Notes: a model not told the origin generated them from the letters alone. Positions 34,443 through 43,542 are shown, numbered from the stretch's first letter. The stretch: DNA of 46,864 bases from Acidobacteriaceae bacterium (GCA_027452125.1 DAIDGZ010000141.1:1-46864), one strand, 5' to 3'. Translations and numbers: made by a program.

Positions 34443-34633
34443 GGATCTGTGGTTAAAGGTCGGCGATCAGACACCAAACAGAGTGTCTGCGGAATTCCTG
34501 GATCGGCATAGGCTTACATGGGCGGGACGTGCATTCCGGCCAGGCTGCGTGCACAGATTATGAGCAAATACAAGCGTTGTCCATATTCACTCACACCCAG
34601 GGAGCCTTTTCCTTCGCCTCTATTTGCTGCTTC

Positions 34634-35314
34634 TCAAAGGATATTCACCGCCCGTGCCGCCAGCAGAGCCACCGTCGCCAGCGAGATGAGCGACTGCACC
34701 ATCATCAGAACCTTGGCCCAGCGAGTCAGCACCGGACAGTCTGTCGGGGAAAAGGCCGTGCTGGTGTTGAAAGCCAGAAACAGGTAGTCCACAAATCCTG
34801 GAGTCCACCCCTGCCTCTGCTGGCCAGCCGCAGTTTCAGTCATCTGCGGAAAAAGGAAGGCTCCATCGGTATGCGCGCCGCGCAGCTCTCGCGCATGAGG
34901 TCCGCCTGCATCCAGCCGCCAGTACCACGACGCAAATACGAGAATATTCGAGATCCACAACGCCGCTGAAGCGCGCAATAGGGCCTGCGGAGCAATGGCA
35001 TGGGCGGGCAGTTCATAGACCAGGAGGCATAGTGACCAGATCATGTCTACCGTCACCACGGAGGTAAGGATGTACCCCAGAATTCTATGTGGCTGATAAA
35101 AGTCCCGCCTATCGGTCCACACCGTTGGCAGGATGAGAATGGCTACCACTACAATCAGCAGCCAACTGGGACCTGCAGAGAGCGGCTCAGGAAGCGCCAG
35201 GCGCAGCACACCCACTGCCAGCAGTGCCACCATGGCAGGCCAACGCGGCTCACGATGCTTCAGACGCCCGTTTTTAGTCAATTCTGATCTCTGCTCTGCC
35301 TGCTGGCTGCGCAT
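34634..35314 (-). CDS. DUF1345-like membrane protein
   Basis: A 226-residue protein with about five hydrophobic segments: 27-40, 50-65, 78-102, 117-132 and 198-222. The C-terminal part GFVDYLFLAFNTSTAFSPTD followed by VLTRWAKVLMMVQSLISLATVALLAARAVNIL resembles the pore-region and last helix of two-helix ion channels, with STAFSPTD where K+ channels have TxGYGD; the selectivity filter itself is not conserved. It matches a conserved family of uncharacterised membrane proteins. The basic N-terminus (about 25 residues) is cytoplasmic. Function unknown. It converges with the DinB gene and diverges from the aldolase gene. Confidence 0.75.
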   Translation of the reverse strand: MRSQQAEQRSELTKNGRLKHREPRWPAMVALLAVGVLRLALPEPLSAGPSWLLIVVVAILILPTVWTDRRDFYQPHRILGYILTSVVTVDMIWSLCLLVYELPAHAIAPQALLRASAALWISNILVFASWYWRLDAGGPHARELRGAHTDGAFLFPQMTETAAGQQRQGWTPGFVDYLFLAFNTSTAFSPTDCPVLTRWAKVLMMVQSLISLATVALLAARAVNIL

Positions 35315-35543
35315 GTGCCTACTTTACATCCTCTCTATTGTCCGCCAATTAGCCATTGTGAAATGAATAACTTACACTAACCCGTTCGACGCGGGAACAC
35401 GTGTGTGTCCCCCCGCACACAAAAATGTTTCACGTCTCTGATACGATGAAATTGATTGCAGTTCCCGCCGCCAGGCTGATTCCAATCCTCCCAGGACCTT
35501 GAGCGTTCAGGTGGCCGGAGCCAAACCAGAAGGAGAATTTTCC

Positions 35544-36596
35544 ATGCCTCTAGTCTCCATGCGGCAGCTCCTCGACGAGGCCGCCAAGGGCGGTTACGGC
35601 GTCGGTGCGTTCAACGTCAACGATATGGAACAGATCCAGGCCATTATGGAAGCGGCCCGGGAAACCCAGTCCCCGGTGATCATCCAGGCCAGCCGTGGCG
35701 CGCGCGCCTTCGCCCAGGATCGCTACCTCTACCACCTGATGCTGGCCGCCGCCGAGCTCTATCCTGAGATTCCCATCGCCATGCATCAGGACCATGGCAA
35801 CAGCTTTGAGACCTGCAAGAGCGCCATCGAACTGGGCTTCACCTCGGTGATGATGGACGGCTCACTCAAGGCCGACGGCAAGACTCCCTCCAGCTTCGAG
35901 GAGAACGTCGAGATCACCCGTCGTGTCGTTGATTTTGCCCACGAGCGCGGCGTCACCGTGGAAGGCGAGATCGGCGTGTTGGGCGGCGTGGAAGACGGCC
36001 ACGGTGCGGGCGGCAGCGGCCTTGATCACATCACCGATCCCGACCAGGCAGTCGAGTTTGCTGAGCGCACCGGCGTAGATGCCTTGGCCATCGCCATCGG
36101 CACCAGCCACGGCGCCTACAAGTTCACGAAGAAGCCGGATGGCTCGGTGCTCAAGATGGATGTGCTCATTGCTATCCACAAGCGCCTGCCCCATACCCAC
36201 TTGGTGATGCACGGCAGCTCCTCAGTCCCCAAGGACCTGCAGGACATCGTGAACCAGTACGGCGGCTCGCTCAAGGAGACTTGGGGCGTCCCCGTTGAGG
36301 AGATCCAGCTCGGCATCCGCAATGGCGTTCGCAAGATCAACGTGGATACTGACAACCGTCTGGCCATTACCGGTGCAATCCGCAAGGTGCTGTGGACGCA
36401 GCCGGAAAAGTTCGATCCCCGTGACTACATGAAGCCTGCCCGAGAAGCCATGCAGAAGCTCGTCGCCCAGCGCATGCGAGAGTTCGGCCAGGCCGGACAC
36501 GCTGGCGACTATACCCAGGTCCCCGTGGCAGACATGGCCAAGGGCTATGCCGACGGTAGTCTGGATACCCGTCCTTCGGTGGTTGGAGCCCGCTAG
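35544..36596 (+). CDS. fba: Class II fructose-bisphosphate aldolase
   Basis: A 350-residue zinc aldolase splitting fructose 1,6-bisphosphate in glycolysis and joining trioses in gluconeogenesis. Landmarks: [41 protein letters not shown] with D83 and zinc-binding H84, [37 protein letters not shown] and [14 protein letters not shown]. The length and insertions match the class IIB type. The frame is open 15 codons further up from a TTG, but the ATG at 35544 has AAGGAG 8 nt upstream. Upstream lies TACGAT about 95 nt before the start as a possible -10 box. A strong two-way terminator follows the stop. Confidence 0.94.
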   Translation: MPLVSMRQLLDEAAKGGYGVGAFNVNDMEQIQAIMEAARETQSPVIIQASRGARAFAQDRYLYHLMLAAAELYPEIPIAMHQDHGNSFETCKSAIELGFTSVMMDGSLKADGKTPSSFEENVEITRRVVDFAHERGVTVEGEIGVLGGVEDGHGAGGSGLDHITDPDQAVEFAERTGVDALAIAIGTSHGAYKFTKKPDGSVLKMDVLIAIHKRLPHTHLVMHGSSSVPKDLQDIVNQYGGSLKETWGVPVEEIQLGIRNGVRKINVDTDNRLAITGAIRKVLWTQPEKFDPRDYMKPAREAMQKLVAQRMREFGQAGHAGDYTQVPVADMAKGYADGSLDTRPSVVGAR

Positions 36597-36616
36597 GTAT
36601 CACCTCAGTACCAAAC

Positions 36617-36653
36617 AAAAAGGCCGCTTCGCCCGATGCGAAGTGGCCTTTTT
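36617..36653. terminator. Bidirectional rho-independent terminator
   Basis: AAAAGGCC-G-CTTCGC pairs with GCGAAG-T-GGCCTTTT around a CCGAT loop. A-run on the left and T-run on the right let it work for fba (plus strand, 20 nt after the stop) and for the minus-strand gene ending at 36671. Confidence 0.85.
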
Positions 36654-36670
36654 CTATCTTCTCCTCAAAA

Positions 36671-37012
36671 TCAACTTGGTTCGTGCATGCACTCCGCGGG
36701 AGTGCCTTCCGGAACTGCGATAAGGCGCTCGACATCCTTACTTGCTTCTAATGCACGCGCTACACCGAAGTCCATGGCAATGGCATCGAGCTTTTGCGCA
36801 TACAACCGGTGCACTTCCTGCAGCTCGTCGCATAATTCGGCCCGGTGCACCTTATTCAGGTATTCCGATGCCTCCCAGCGCGTCTTCAAGATGATGAAGG
36901 ATCGCAGGCTGACAAGTTCCTCGACCTCGGCAGCCAGCCGTGCCTCCGGCGTGTTCTCAATAAAACGGATTACAGGATCAAACGTAGACATTTCAAGAAT
37001 GGCAGTCGACAC
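36671..37012 (-). CDS. Small cytoplasmic helical protein, tandem paralog A, unknown function
   Basis: A 113-residue protein starting at a GTG with GAGGAGG about 6 nt upstream. It is charged, helical, without signal or membrane segment. Its second half (AQKLDAIAMDFGVARALEAS, then VER) shares a pattern with the gene at 37336-37683: K-x-D-x-IAM-x-FGV-xx-A-xx-A-xxx-VER, and both end near a conserved ECMH (here 107-110). The first residues MSxAIL and an LRxxxxxKxxW segment are also shared. Cys and His in ECMH could bind a metal or haem or react to redox; this is a guess. The gene lies 146 nt downstream of a Crp/Fnr-like palindrome (37159-37172), with a leader resembling that of its paralog. I recognise no family. 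Confidence 0.72.
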   Translation of the reverse strand: MSTAILEMSTFDPVIRFIENTPEARLAAEVEELVSLRSFIILKTRWEASEYLNKVHRAELCDELQEVHRLYAQKLDAIAMDFGVARALEASKDVERLIAVPEGTPAECMHEPS

Positions 37013-37335
37013 AACAGTCCTCCTCTTCCAGCCTGCCTTCAGCGCAGCAGCACATTGTGTTGGAGAAGCGCCGGAAGCCTGAACCTCGCTGCAACGGGTG
37101 AAGCCCTTCTTGCACGGGACTCTGCTTAACAGATTGACACTCGATCTTGATACCCACAGTGATTTAAATCACATTTTAGGCGCGAATCAATCAATGCAGC
37201 CGGCAAGGAAAAATTACCTTATGCTTTTGGCAAAGATGGCCTTGGGGGACAAGATGCAGGTTTGCTTATTCAATGGGAAGGTGTTGCGCACTGAAAGCAA
37301 AAAGCGGAAGCGGGATGAATATATGAGATGCGAGC
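37013..37335 (-). promoter_or_regulatory. Leader and control region of paralog A (323 nt without a gene)
   Basis: Between the palindrome at 37159-37172 and the GTG at 37012 lies a 146-nt leader that resembles the one before paralog B: both contain AAGAA(G/T)GG(C/G)TTCACCCG, then a TTCCGGC segment, and end in GGAAGAGGAGGACTG(T/C)T directly before GTG. Upstream of the palindrome (37173-37335) I see AT-rich sequence but no gene. Confidence 0.5.
37159..37172. promoter_or_regulatory. Crp/Fnr-like operator upstream of paralog A
   Basis: GTGATTTAAATCAC, a perfect 14-bp palindrome of the TGAT-N4-ATCA type bound by Fnr/Dnr-class regulators (Crp half-sites are TGTGA). A GTCAAT about 21 nt beyond it on the minus strand could serve as a -10 box with the site near -41. 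Its twin lies at 37826-37839. Confidence 0.6.
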
Positions 37336-37683
37336 TTAATCGCCGAATTCATCCTCTGCATCTTGATGCATGCATTCGGATGCGGTGCGCGACGAAGCCA
37401 GCGTGCGTTCCACTTCGTCCTGCGCATTCATCGCAGCCTGCACGCCAAACCGCATTGCAATTTCGTCGATCTTCTCGAAGTAACGATTGCGCAATCGCCT
37501 TACCTCAGCCCGTTGAGCCGCATAGGCGTGGGATGGAGAGCCAACTCCGTGCGGCCTCCACTGCATCTTCGCCACCAGCAATAAACGCAGATGCGCCAAT
37601 TCCACGGTTGCATCACTCAATAGTGCTTCACTCGCTTCAGGCGCTGATTCGGTCACGACGGTATCAAGAATGGCTGCGGACAC
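37336..37683 (-). CDS. Small cytoplasmic helical protein, tandem paralog B, unknown function
   Basis: A 115-residue protein. The frame is open 15 codons further up, but the GTG at 37683 is chosen because it has GAGGAGG in the same position and context as paralog A. It shares with A the VSAAIL start, LRLLLVAKMQW, RAE, and EKIDEIAMRFGVQAAMNAQ followed by VER, plus ECMH (103-106); the tail DAEDEFGD is its own. No signal peptide, no membrane helix. It lies 142 nt downstream of its own copy of the GTGATTTRAATCAC palindrome. Function unknown; shared control by an oxygen-, nitric-oxide- or cAMP-type regulator is suggested by the site. Confidence 0.7.
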   Translation of the reverse strand: MSAAILDTVVTESAPEASEALLSDATVELAHLRLLLVAKMQWRPHGVGSPSHAYAAQRAEVRRLRNRYFEKIDEIAMRFGVQAAMNAQDEVERTLASSRTASECMHQDAEDEFGD

Positions 37684-37825
37684 AGCAGTCCTCCTCTTCC
37701 GGCCCCAGTCTGCAAAGAGCAAACCCACCTGGAAAGGCCGGAATCCAAAACCCGCACCCTGCGGGTGAACCCATTCTTTCTGTCGGATTCTAGAAAGAGT
37801 CTCTCGCTGTTTTGCGCCCTATTCA

Positions 37826-37839
37826 GTGATTTGAATCAC
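37826..37839. promoter_or_regulatory. Crp/Fnr-like operator upstream of paralog B
   Basis: GTGATTTGAATCAC, palindromic apart from the centre and extendable to AGTGATTTGAATCACT (37825-37840). On the minus strand TAGAAT follows about 33 nt further on as a possible -10 box. Same kind of site and nearly the same distance to the gene as for paralog A. Confidence 0.6.
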
Positions 37840-37972
37840 TCAGAATTCATATGTACCGAAAGTTCGTGACGAATACGTGAATACACAGTGGATTTTCCAC
37901 TCTGCATCAGAGCGCTGCGCAAATCCTCTAGCTCTGCTTCCTTCTCACTTTATGTACAGCTGGTAGATGAGC

Positions 37973-39622
37973 TTAACGGCCTCCAAACAGTCCCTTCAAA
38001 AAGCCAGCCGCGGTCTTCTTGCTACCGCTTGCGCTGCTACCGGACTGGCCCGCGCCCTGCCCGCCAAGCATCTGTCCCAAATTCACGCGAATCGACGGAT
38101 TTGCAGCCGTACCCGCAATCGTCAGTGGAATCGCATTGGTAGCCTTAGTGCCAAGCTGGCCATTCAAGAATTTGGTAGCTGCGGCTAGCCCTTGACTCAT
38201 CAGCAAACCACCACCACTCGTGGCAGTGAACTTGGCCAACATCGTAAAGGCTAGCGCCCCCGCCGATGAAACGCTGCCACTCCCCGTGGCCGTACCTACC
38301 TGCGGTAGAACCGCTTCGATCTTTGAAAACTGGGTGATCGCCGGCGTTGAGTTCACATCTGCGCGGAGAAGTTGGATTGACGTGCCGCCACCGCTGCCAC
38401 CGAAGGGGTTCATGCCCTGAATCTTCGACCCAATATCAAATCCGGCCAGCGTAGTGTTATCGATCTCTACTGGCCCCGCAACCACCGGTGCGGTTACAGG
38501 CCCGTTAATTGCAAGATCGGCGGAGAGCGCCCCGCCGCGCAGTTGTGACCCGCTGGGCAGCGTCACACCCACCGCGGGCAATAGTTCCTCAAGCTGGTCG
38601 ATGGGCAGATTTGGTGCTGCCAGGTGCAGGTTCAACATTGTGGCATGCCCGCTTGTTGCGTAGCTGCCGGTTACGTGCGCCGCCACCGATCCCGTATGCA
38701 CGGCTATGTCCTTTACCTGTCCGGTGCCCGCCTTCATATCGCTGGCAATCGCATAGGTAATCTCCACCGGGTCTTTGGCCGGCACGCCGCCCTTGGCCAA
38801 ATGCAGATGCAAAGCGCTCAATTTACCGGTACTGCTCAGCGTACTTCCGTCCGAGGCGAGCTGCGCCTGAATACCCAGTTGCATGGAAATGCCGCTAGCT
38901 GGATCAACCGTCCCGGCGGCCACCGGATCATAGCCCTTCACATCCAGCGCGGCTTTAAACGGCGTCCTTGCAGCGTCGTTTTGAGCCAGTGGGCCGGCCT
39001 CTCCGTTCAGCTCAAATGTGCCGCCTCCGGGCAGTTCGGCCGAGAGCTTGAAGGGGAAGGCCCCTGCCAGCGAGAAGTCGTGCACCTCTGCCTCAATCTC
39101 CTGATACACAGCGGGCCTCTGTGTCTGCGGCAGCTTGGAGACGGTAGCCTTGCCGTGCTCGATCTTTAGTGCGTCCACCGTCAGCGCCGGTATGCTCCCG
39201 GCCTGTGTCGAACTGCTCGAGGATGTCGCCCCCTCGCCCAGACTGGAGAAGTTCCACTTGCCATCCGCCGCCCGGATCAACTGAATCGCAGGCGTGTCCA
39301 GAGTGAGCCTCGTGATGGCAATGCTGTGATGGAAGATTAGCTTGCCCAATTCCACGCCGATGGAAAGCGACTTGGCCGTCAGCATGGGATCGTTGCTGAA
39401 TGCGGGATCGTCGGCAATGACAATGTTGCGTGCCACCAGATCTCCGGTAAATACCGAGAAGCTCAGATGCCCCAGGGTCACCTTGCGTCCCAGAGTCCCG
39501 CTCAGCTCACGCTCAATGGAGGGCCTGAACGAGTCCGCATTCACAACAAATGGCATCGCCACGGCTATCAATATCAGCACCGCGACAATTGCGACCACCG
39601 CCCGTATCCATGCCTTCTTCAT
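37973..39622 (-). CDS. AsmA family protein
   Basis: A 549-residue envelope protein. The N-terminus has one membrane anchor (MKKAWIRAVVAIVAVLILIAVAM) followed by the AsmA opening: NADSFRPSIERELSGTLGRKVTLGHLSFSVFTGDLVARNIVIADDP (cited in parts), then a long stretch of beta-strand repeats. AsmA-type proteins form elongated grooves thought to move phospholipids between membranes. The C-terminal 40 residues are Gly/Ser/Lys-rich. The ATG at 39622 is preferred over one six codons upstream because GGTGAGG lies just before it. It is co-directional with, and upstream of, the two paralogous small genes. Confidence 0.82.
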   Translation of the reverse strand: MKKAWIRAVVAIVAVLILIAVAMPFVVNADSFRPSIERELSGTLGRKVTLGHLSFSVFTGDLVARNIVIADDPAFSNDPMLTAKSLSIGVELGKLIFHHSIAITRLTLDTPAIQLIRAADGKWNFSSLGEGATSSSSSTQAGSIPALTVDALKIEHGKATVSKLPQTQRPAVYQEIEAEVHDFSLAGAFPFKLSAELPGGGTFELNGEAGPLAQNDAARTPFKAALDVKGYDPVAAGTVDPASGISMQLGIQAQLASDGSTLSSTGKLSALHLHLAKGGVPAKDPVEITYAIASDMKAGTGQVKDIAVHTGSVAAHVTGSYATSGHATMLNLHLAAPNLPIDQLEELLPAVGVTLPSGSQLRGGALSADLAINGPVTAPVVAGPVEIDNTTLAGFDIGSKIQGMNPFGGSGGGTSIQLLRADVNSTPAITQFSKIEAVLPQVGTATGSGSVSSAGALAFTMLAKFTATSGGGLLMSQGLAAATKFLNGQLGTKATNAIPLTIAGTAANPSIRVNLGQMLGGQGAGQSGSSASGSKKTAAGFLKGLFGGR

Positions 39623-39710
39623 GACCTCACCTGCCCTCAATCTACGGTCAAATTCTACGCGTCTCTCTTACGCATAGATGCAAATTTACGGTCGCAGGTC
39701 AGCAAATGTG

Positions 39711-39737
39711 AAATGGGAGGCGCCTGGCCTCCCATTT
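39711..39737. terminator. Hairpin between the asmA-like and citramalate-synthase-like genes
   Basis: AAATGGGAGG (39711-39720) and CCTCCCATTT (39728-39737) form a perfect 10-bp stem with a 7-nt loop, 30 nt beyond the stop of the minus-strand synthase gene. The A/T ends of the stem provide a short T-run, so moderate termination is likely. Confidence 0.6.
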
Positions 39738-39766
39738 TGCATCCGCGAGATGATTACTTGAGCAGT

Positions 39767-41410
39767 CTACGCCGCGGCCCCGCCCTTCTTGAGCAACCAG
39801 TAGTCAAAACCGTCCACAATTGCCATCAATGCCGCCTGATTCAGGTCACTGCTCACGCCAGCGGTCACCCAGGGCTCATGCCCATCCGCGTAGAAACTGA
39901 CCGTCACGCGCACATGCGCGGCGGAATCATGCGCGGAAACATCCAGCGCAGCCACGGTAAAGGTACCCAATCGCATCTCCGCCAGCGCGGGATAAAACTT
40001 GTCCAGCTCTTTCCGCATGGCCTTGGTCAGCGCATCCACGGGACCTTCGCCCTCGGCGCGAGTCGTAGCCACGCGCGCATCACCCACCGTCAGGGTCATG
40101 AAGGCCTGCACGAAGCGGCTGCCAATCTCGTCTGATTCGTCAAACACGCGCCAACTCTTGATGCCAAACCAGTTGGGTAGTGTGCCCAGTATTCGCATGC
40201 AGGCAAGACGGAAAGACATCTCACTGGCCGTAAACCCGCCGCCCTCGATCATGGCCTGGTTCACATCCATTAACGCCTGCGCCTGAGCCGAGTTGAGCGG
40301 CACGCCCATCCCCTCTGAAAGCAACATGATGTTCGCCCGGCCCGACTGCGCATTCACGCCAATCGCCGGCACTGCGCCAACCCGAACTGGATCGCACCAC
40401 AGATATGCACCAGGATTCTTACGCTCGCTGCTGCCGTGCATCCCTGCCCAGGTGCCAAAAGCTCCACCGCCTACAATTGGCGCGCCATGCGGTGGCTCCA
40501 GTCCAAAGGCTGAGTAGGTGGAATGCGCCAGGCTGGTCAGCCCGGTCAACTGGGCGTCTGCGACAAATCGAGCCTCGCCGCGCAACTGCATCGATCCGAT
40601 CACCGTGGTCAGATTCACATTGCCACAGCGCTCACCGGTACCCACCAGCGTGCCTTGCACGTGAACCGCTCCGGCCAGCACAGCGGCGCGGGTATTGGCC
40701 ACACCCAGCCCGCGATCGGTATGCCCATGGAAGCCAAACCGCGCTCCAGTATGGCAACGCACCAGATCGCCCAGCACGCTGGAGACCTCCTCAGGACTGG
40801 CACCGCCGTTGGTGTCGCATACGACGATGCGGCTCACCTTTTGCTCCACACACTGCGAAACCATCTGGTGAAAGTAGTCCAGTGTGCGCTTGCCAAACTC
40901 TTCGTCGCAGGGGTTGCCATTCTCACGCCGGCCGCAGGCGGCGTCCATAGCATGCTCCAGGTCGACCAGCACCTCAAACCCGGCATCTTGCAGGCAGGCC
41001 ACCGTCTCGCGGGCCATAAGCAGGTTCTCTTCAGGTGTGGTCTCCAGCGATTTCATCACATCCAGCAGGCGCGACTTTACCACCACCACGGCTGCGTGAA
41101 CCAAATTCTTGCGGCTCAGGATGAACTGCACGTCGGGCCAATCGGCTACCCGCATGCCACGGCCCCGCGAGCGGCCAAACAGCGCCAGCCTAATCCGACC
41201 GGTCTCCGCCTGCGCCAGCGCGGCAGTCAGATCCACGACAAACTGGTTGGCTCCGGCAAAACCGATCTCTGCGTAATGCACCCCAAACGCTGACATACGC
41301 TGCAACAGCGCTACCGCGTTAGGAATCGATATCTCGAGATTCGGCTGCTGCAGCCCGTCGCGTAGGCTGGTGTCAAACAACTCAACTTGTCTGGTCTCCG
41401 TCTGACTCAT
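39767..41410 (-). CDS. Citramalate synthase-like DRE-TIM metallolyase
   Basis: A 547-residue enzyme of the isopropylmalate/citramalate synthase group. The catalytic barrel (1-330) has LFDTSLRDGLQQPN with the R-D metal and base residues, GFAGANQF, VCDTNGGASPEE, HGHTDRGLGVAN (metal ligands H228 and H230) and VGTGERCGN. The C-terminal 140 residues resemble the LeuA regulatory dimer domain (FMTLTVGDARVATTRAEGEG and DVSAHDSAAHVRVTVSF). Its total length fits bacterial CimA, which makes citramalate for isoleucine. Two family positions differ: HND reads HTD and NGxGER reads VGTGER, so the substrate may differ. The ATG at 41410 is preferred over one eight codons upstream. Confidence 0.8.
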   Translation of the reverse strand: MSQTETRQVELFDTSLRDGLQQPNLEISIPNAVALLQRMSAFGVHYAEIGFAGANQFVVDLTAALAQAETGRIRLALFGRSRGRGMRVADWPDVQFILSRKNLVHAAVVVVKSRLLDVMKSLETTPEENLLMARETVACLQDAGFEVLVDLEHAMDAACGRRENGNPCDEEFGKRTLDYFHQMVSQCVEQKVSRIVVCDTNGGASPEEVSSVLGDLVRCHTGARFGFHGHTDRGLGVANTRAAVLAGAVHVQGTLVGTGERCGNVNLTTVIGSMQLRGEARFVADAQLTGLTSLAHSTYSAFGLEPPHGAPIVGGGAFGTWAGMHGSSERKNPGAYLWCDPVRVGAVPAIGVNAQSGRANIMLLSEGMGVPLNSAQAQALMDVNQAMIEGGGFTASEMSFRLACMRILGTLPNWFGIKSWRVFDESDEIGSRFVQAFMTLTVGDARVATTRAEGEGPVDALTKAMRKELDKFYPALAEMRLGTFTVAALDVSAHDSAAHVRVTVSFYADGHEPWVTAGVSSDLNQAALMAIVDGFDYWLLKKGGAAA

Positions 41411-41553
41411 GAATTCCCGTATCCGCCCCCGCAAGCCGCTGTTTCTACATGCCCCGCGCTAAAAACCCTAACATTCCATAGTACCCCGGCAAAAACTTAC
41501 GGATTTTCCCTCACGGTCCAAACTGCTCCGTGTGCGCCTGGTTCGGAGTTCGC

Positions 41554-43542
41554 CTAGCCGAGAGCAGGAGAAATCGAAGGCTCGCCAAGCGGCGTAGCCA
41601 CTTCCTGGTCCTTGTACTGCAGCTGATAAAGCTTCCAGTAGAGCCCGCGCTGCGTCAGCAACTCCTGGTGCGAGCCCATCTCGCGCAACTGTCCCTTGTG
41701 CATCACCAGAATCGTGTCTGCCCGCTGTACGGTGGAGAGGCGATGAGCGATGAGCACACTTGTGCGGCCTTCCACCATGCGCTCGAGAGCGCCGCGGATG
41801 CGCAGTTCCGTGTCCGTATCCACGCTAGACGTGGCCTCATCCAGGATGAGAATCCGCGGATTGTAGGCCAGAGCCCGGGCAAAGTTAATCAGTTGCTTCT
41901 GCCCGGTGGAGAGTGAGTTCCCGCGCTCACGCACCGGTTCGTCAAAACGGCTGGGCAGACTATCAATGAAATCCAGCACGTTCACGTCCCGCGCTGCCTC
42001 GCGCAGGCTGGCATCGGTGATCTCCTCGTTACCCAGACGAATGTTCTCTGCAATTGTTCCGGTAAACAGGAACGGGTCCTGGAGTACGACGGCAAAGTGG
42101 CGGCGCAGCTCGTTCACGTCGTGCTGGCGCAGATCCACCCCATCCAGCAGGATCTCCCCCGCGGTTACGTCGTAGAAGCGCATCATCAAGCTAGTCAGCG
42201 TAGTTTTGCCGGCACCGGTATGACCCACAATCGCCACCGTTTGCCCCGGCTCAATCACAAACGAGACATCCTTCAATATCCACTCAACGCTGTCCAGGCT
42301 AGCCAGCTCGGCGTGATCGGCAGTGGCTGAGGCGACCCTGGCCACCGCCGCTTGCTGCTCGCCGGTCAGCTTCTGATAGGTGAACCAGACGTGGCGAAAC
42401 TCAATGCGGTTCGATCCGTCGCCCTTGACTGGGTGCGCGGGGCTCACGATCTCCGGCGGGGTATCCAGCAGCTTGAAGATACGCTCACAGGCAGCCATTG
42501 CAGCTTGCAGAATATTGTACTTATCGCTCAAGTCCTGAATCGGCCGCCAGAAGCGCTGCGAGTACTGAATAAACATGGCCAGCACGCCGATGGTCACCGC
42601 GCCATGAGCGATGACGCTGAACCCGCCCCGCCACACCACCAGGGCAATGGCCACAGCAGAGAGCAATTCCACCGCTGGATAGTAGAGCGCATAGGCAAAA
42701 ATCGTGTCCTTGAAAGCGACCATGTGCTGGCGGTTTACGTCTTCAAAGTCCTTGTAGGCGCGCTCTTCACGGTTGAAGAGCTGCACCACGCTCATGCCGC
42801 TGATGTGCTCTTGGGTAAAGCTGTTGATGCGTGCAATGGCCGCGCGGACGCGGCGATAGCTCTCCCGCACGGAGTTGCGGAAGACACGGGTGACAATCAG
42901 GATCAACGGCAGAACGGCAAAGGCCAGCAGGGCCAGCCACCAGTTGATGCTGAGCATGACTACGGCCATGATGGTCAGGTTGAAGAAGTCATCCACGATG
43001 GCCAGCACACCGGCGGTGAACATGTCGTTGATGGCGTCCACGTCCGAGGTGAGGCGGGTAACCAGACGGCCCACGGCATGCTGATCGAAGAAGCCCACGT
43101 GCATCCTCTGCATGTGGCGGAAGATGTCGCGGCGCAGATCGAACATGATCTTCTGCCCGCACCACTGCATCAGATAGGTCTGGATAAACTCAAAGAGATA
43201 CGAGAGCAGCAGCGCCACCATCCAGATGGTGGCCAGCTCTGTGACTCCCTTGTAAGCGTCGGCGGGCAGGCGGCGGGTAAACCACGTGGTAGCCGCCCCA
43301 GGCTTGCCGGTCAGATAGCGGTCAATGGCCACCTTCACCAGGTAGGGGCCGGTGACGTCACACAGCGACTTGAGCGACACGGCGACAGACGAGATGGTGG
43401 CCTGCACCCAGTAGGGGCGCACGTAGCGGGCCAGCCGCCGCATCAGCCTGGAGTCGTAAACCTTGCCAACCGGATCGTCGTCGGCCTTGCGGTCTTTACG
43501 CGAGGTACCGGATTGGGCCTTCTTCTTTTCTTCGTCCGCCAT
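41554..43542 (-). CDS. ABC exporter (multidrug/lipid type) with an insert in the ATPase domain
   Basis: A 662-residue ABC half-transporter from the ATG at 43542; the frame is open 79 codons further up but that part is not family-like. A lysine-rich start is followed by six membrane helices (about 45-330) and the ATPase domain: Walker A GHTGAGKTT (440-448), Q-loop VVLQDPFLFTGT, signature LSTGQKQLINFARAL (LSTGQ for LSGGQ), Walker B ILILDEATSSVD, H-loop IAHRLSTV. About 30 residues (391-420) are inserted between the first strand of the ATPase (HVWFTYQ) and WILKDVSF, where relatives have a short turn. A TACAAT box lies about 20 nt upstream of the start. Substrate unknown; not in one operon with the other exporter. 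Confidence 0.88.
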   Translation of the reverse strand: MADEEKKKAQSGTSRKDRKADDDPVGKVYDSRLMRRLARYVRPYWVQATISSVAVSLKSLCDVTGPYLVKVAIDRYLTGKPGAATTWFTRRLPADAYKGVTELATIWMVALLLSYLFEFIQTYLMQWCGQKIMFDLRRDIFRHMQRMHVGFFDQHAVGRLVTRLTSDVDAINDMFTAGVLAIVDDFFNLTIMAVVMLSINWWLALLAFAVLPLILIVTRVFRNSVRESYRRVRAAIARINSFTQEHISGMSVVQLFNREERAYKDFEDVNRQHMVAFKDTIFAYALYYPAVELLSAVAIALVVWRGGFSVIAHGAVTIGVLAMFIQYSQRFWRPIQDLSDKYNILQAAMAACERIFKLLDTPPEIVSPAHPVKGDGSNRIEFRHVWFTYQKLTGEQQAAVARVASATADHAELASLDSVEWILKDVSFVIEPGQTVAIVGHTGAGKTTLTSLMMRFYDVTAGEILLDGVDLRQHDVNELRRHFAVVLQDPFLFTGTIAENIRLGNEEITDASLREAARDVNVLDFIDSLPSRFDEPVRERGNSLSTGQKQLINFARALAYNPRILILDEATSSVDTDTELRIRGALERMVEGRTSVLIAHRLSTVQRADTILVMHKGQLREMGSHQELLTQRGLYWKLYQLQYKDQEVATPLGEPSISPALG

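Noticed and set aside
37098-37793. 231-codon plus-strand frame across paralog B and the leader of A
   Set aside because: It covers both the palindrome and the opposite-strand gene; its composition is not coding-like, while the two minus-strand frames are supported by mutual similarity.
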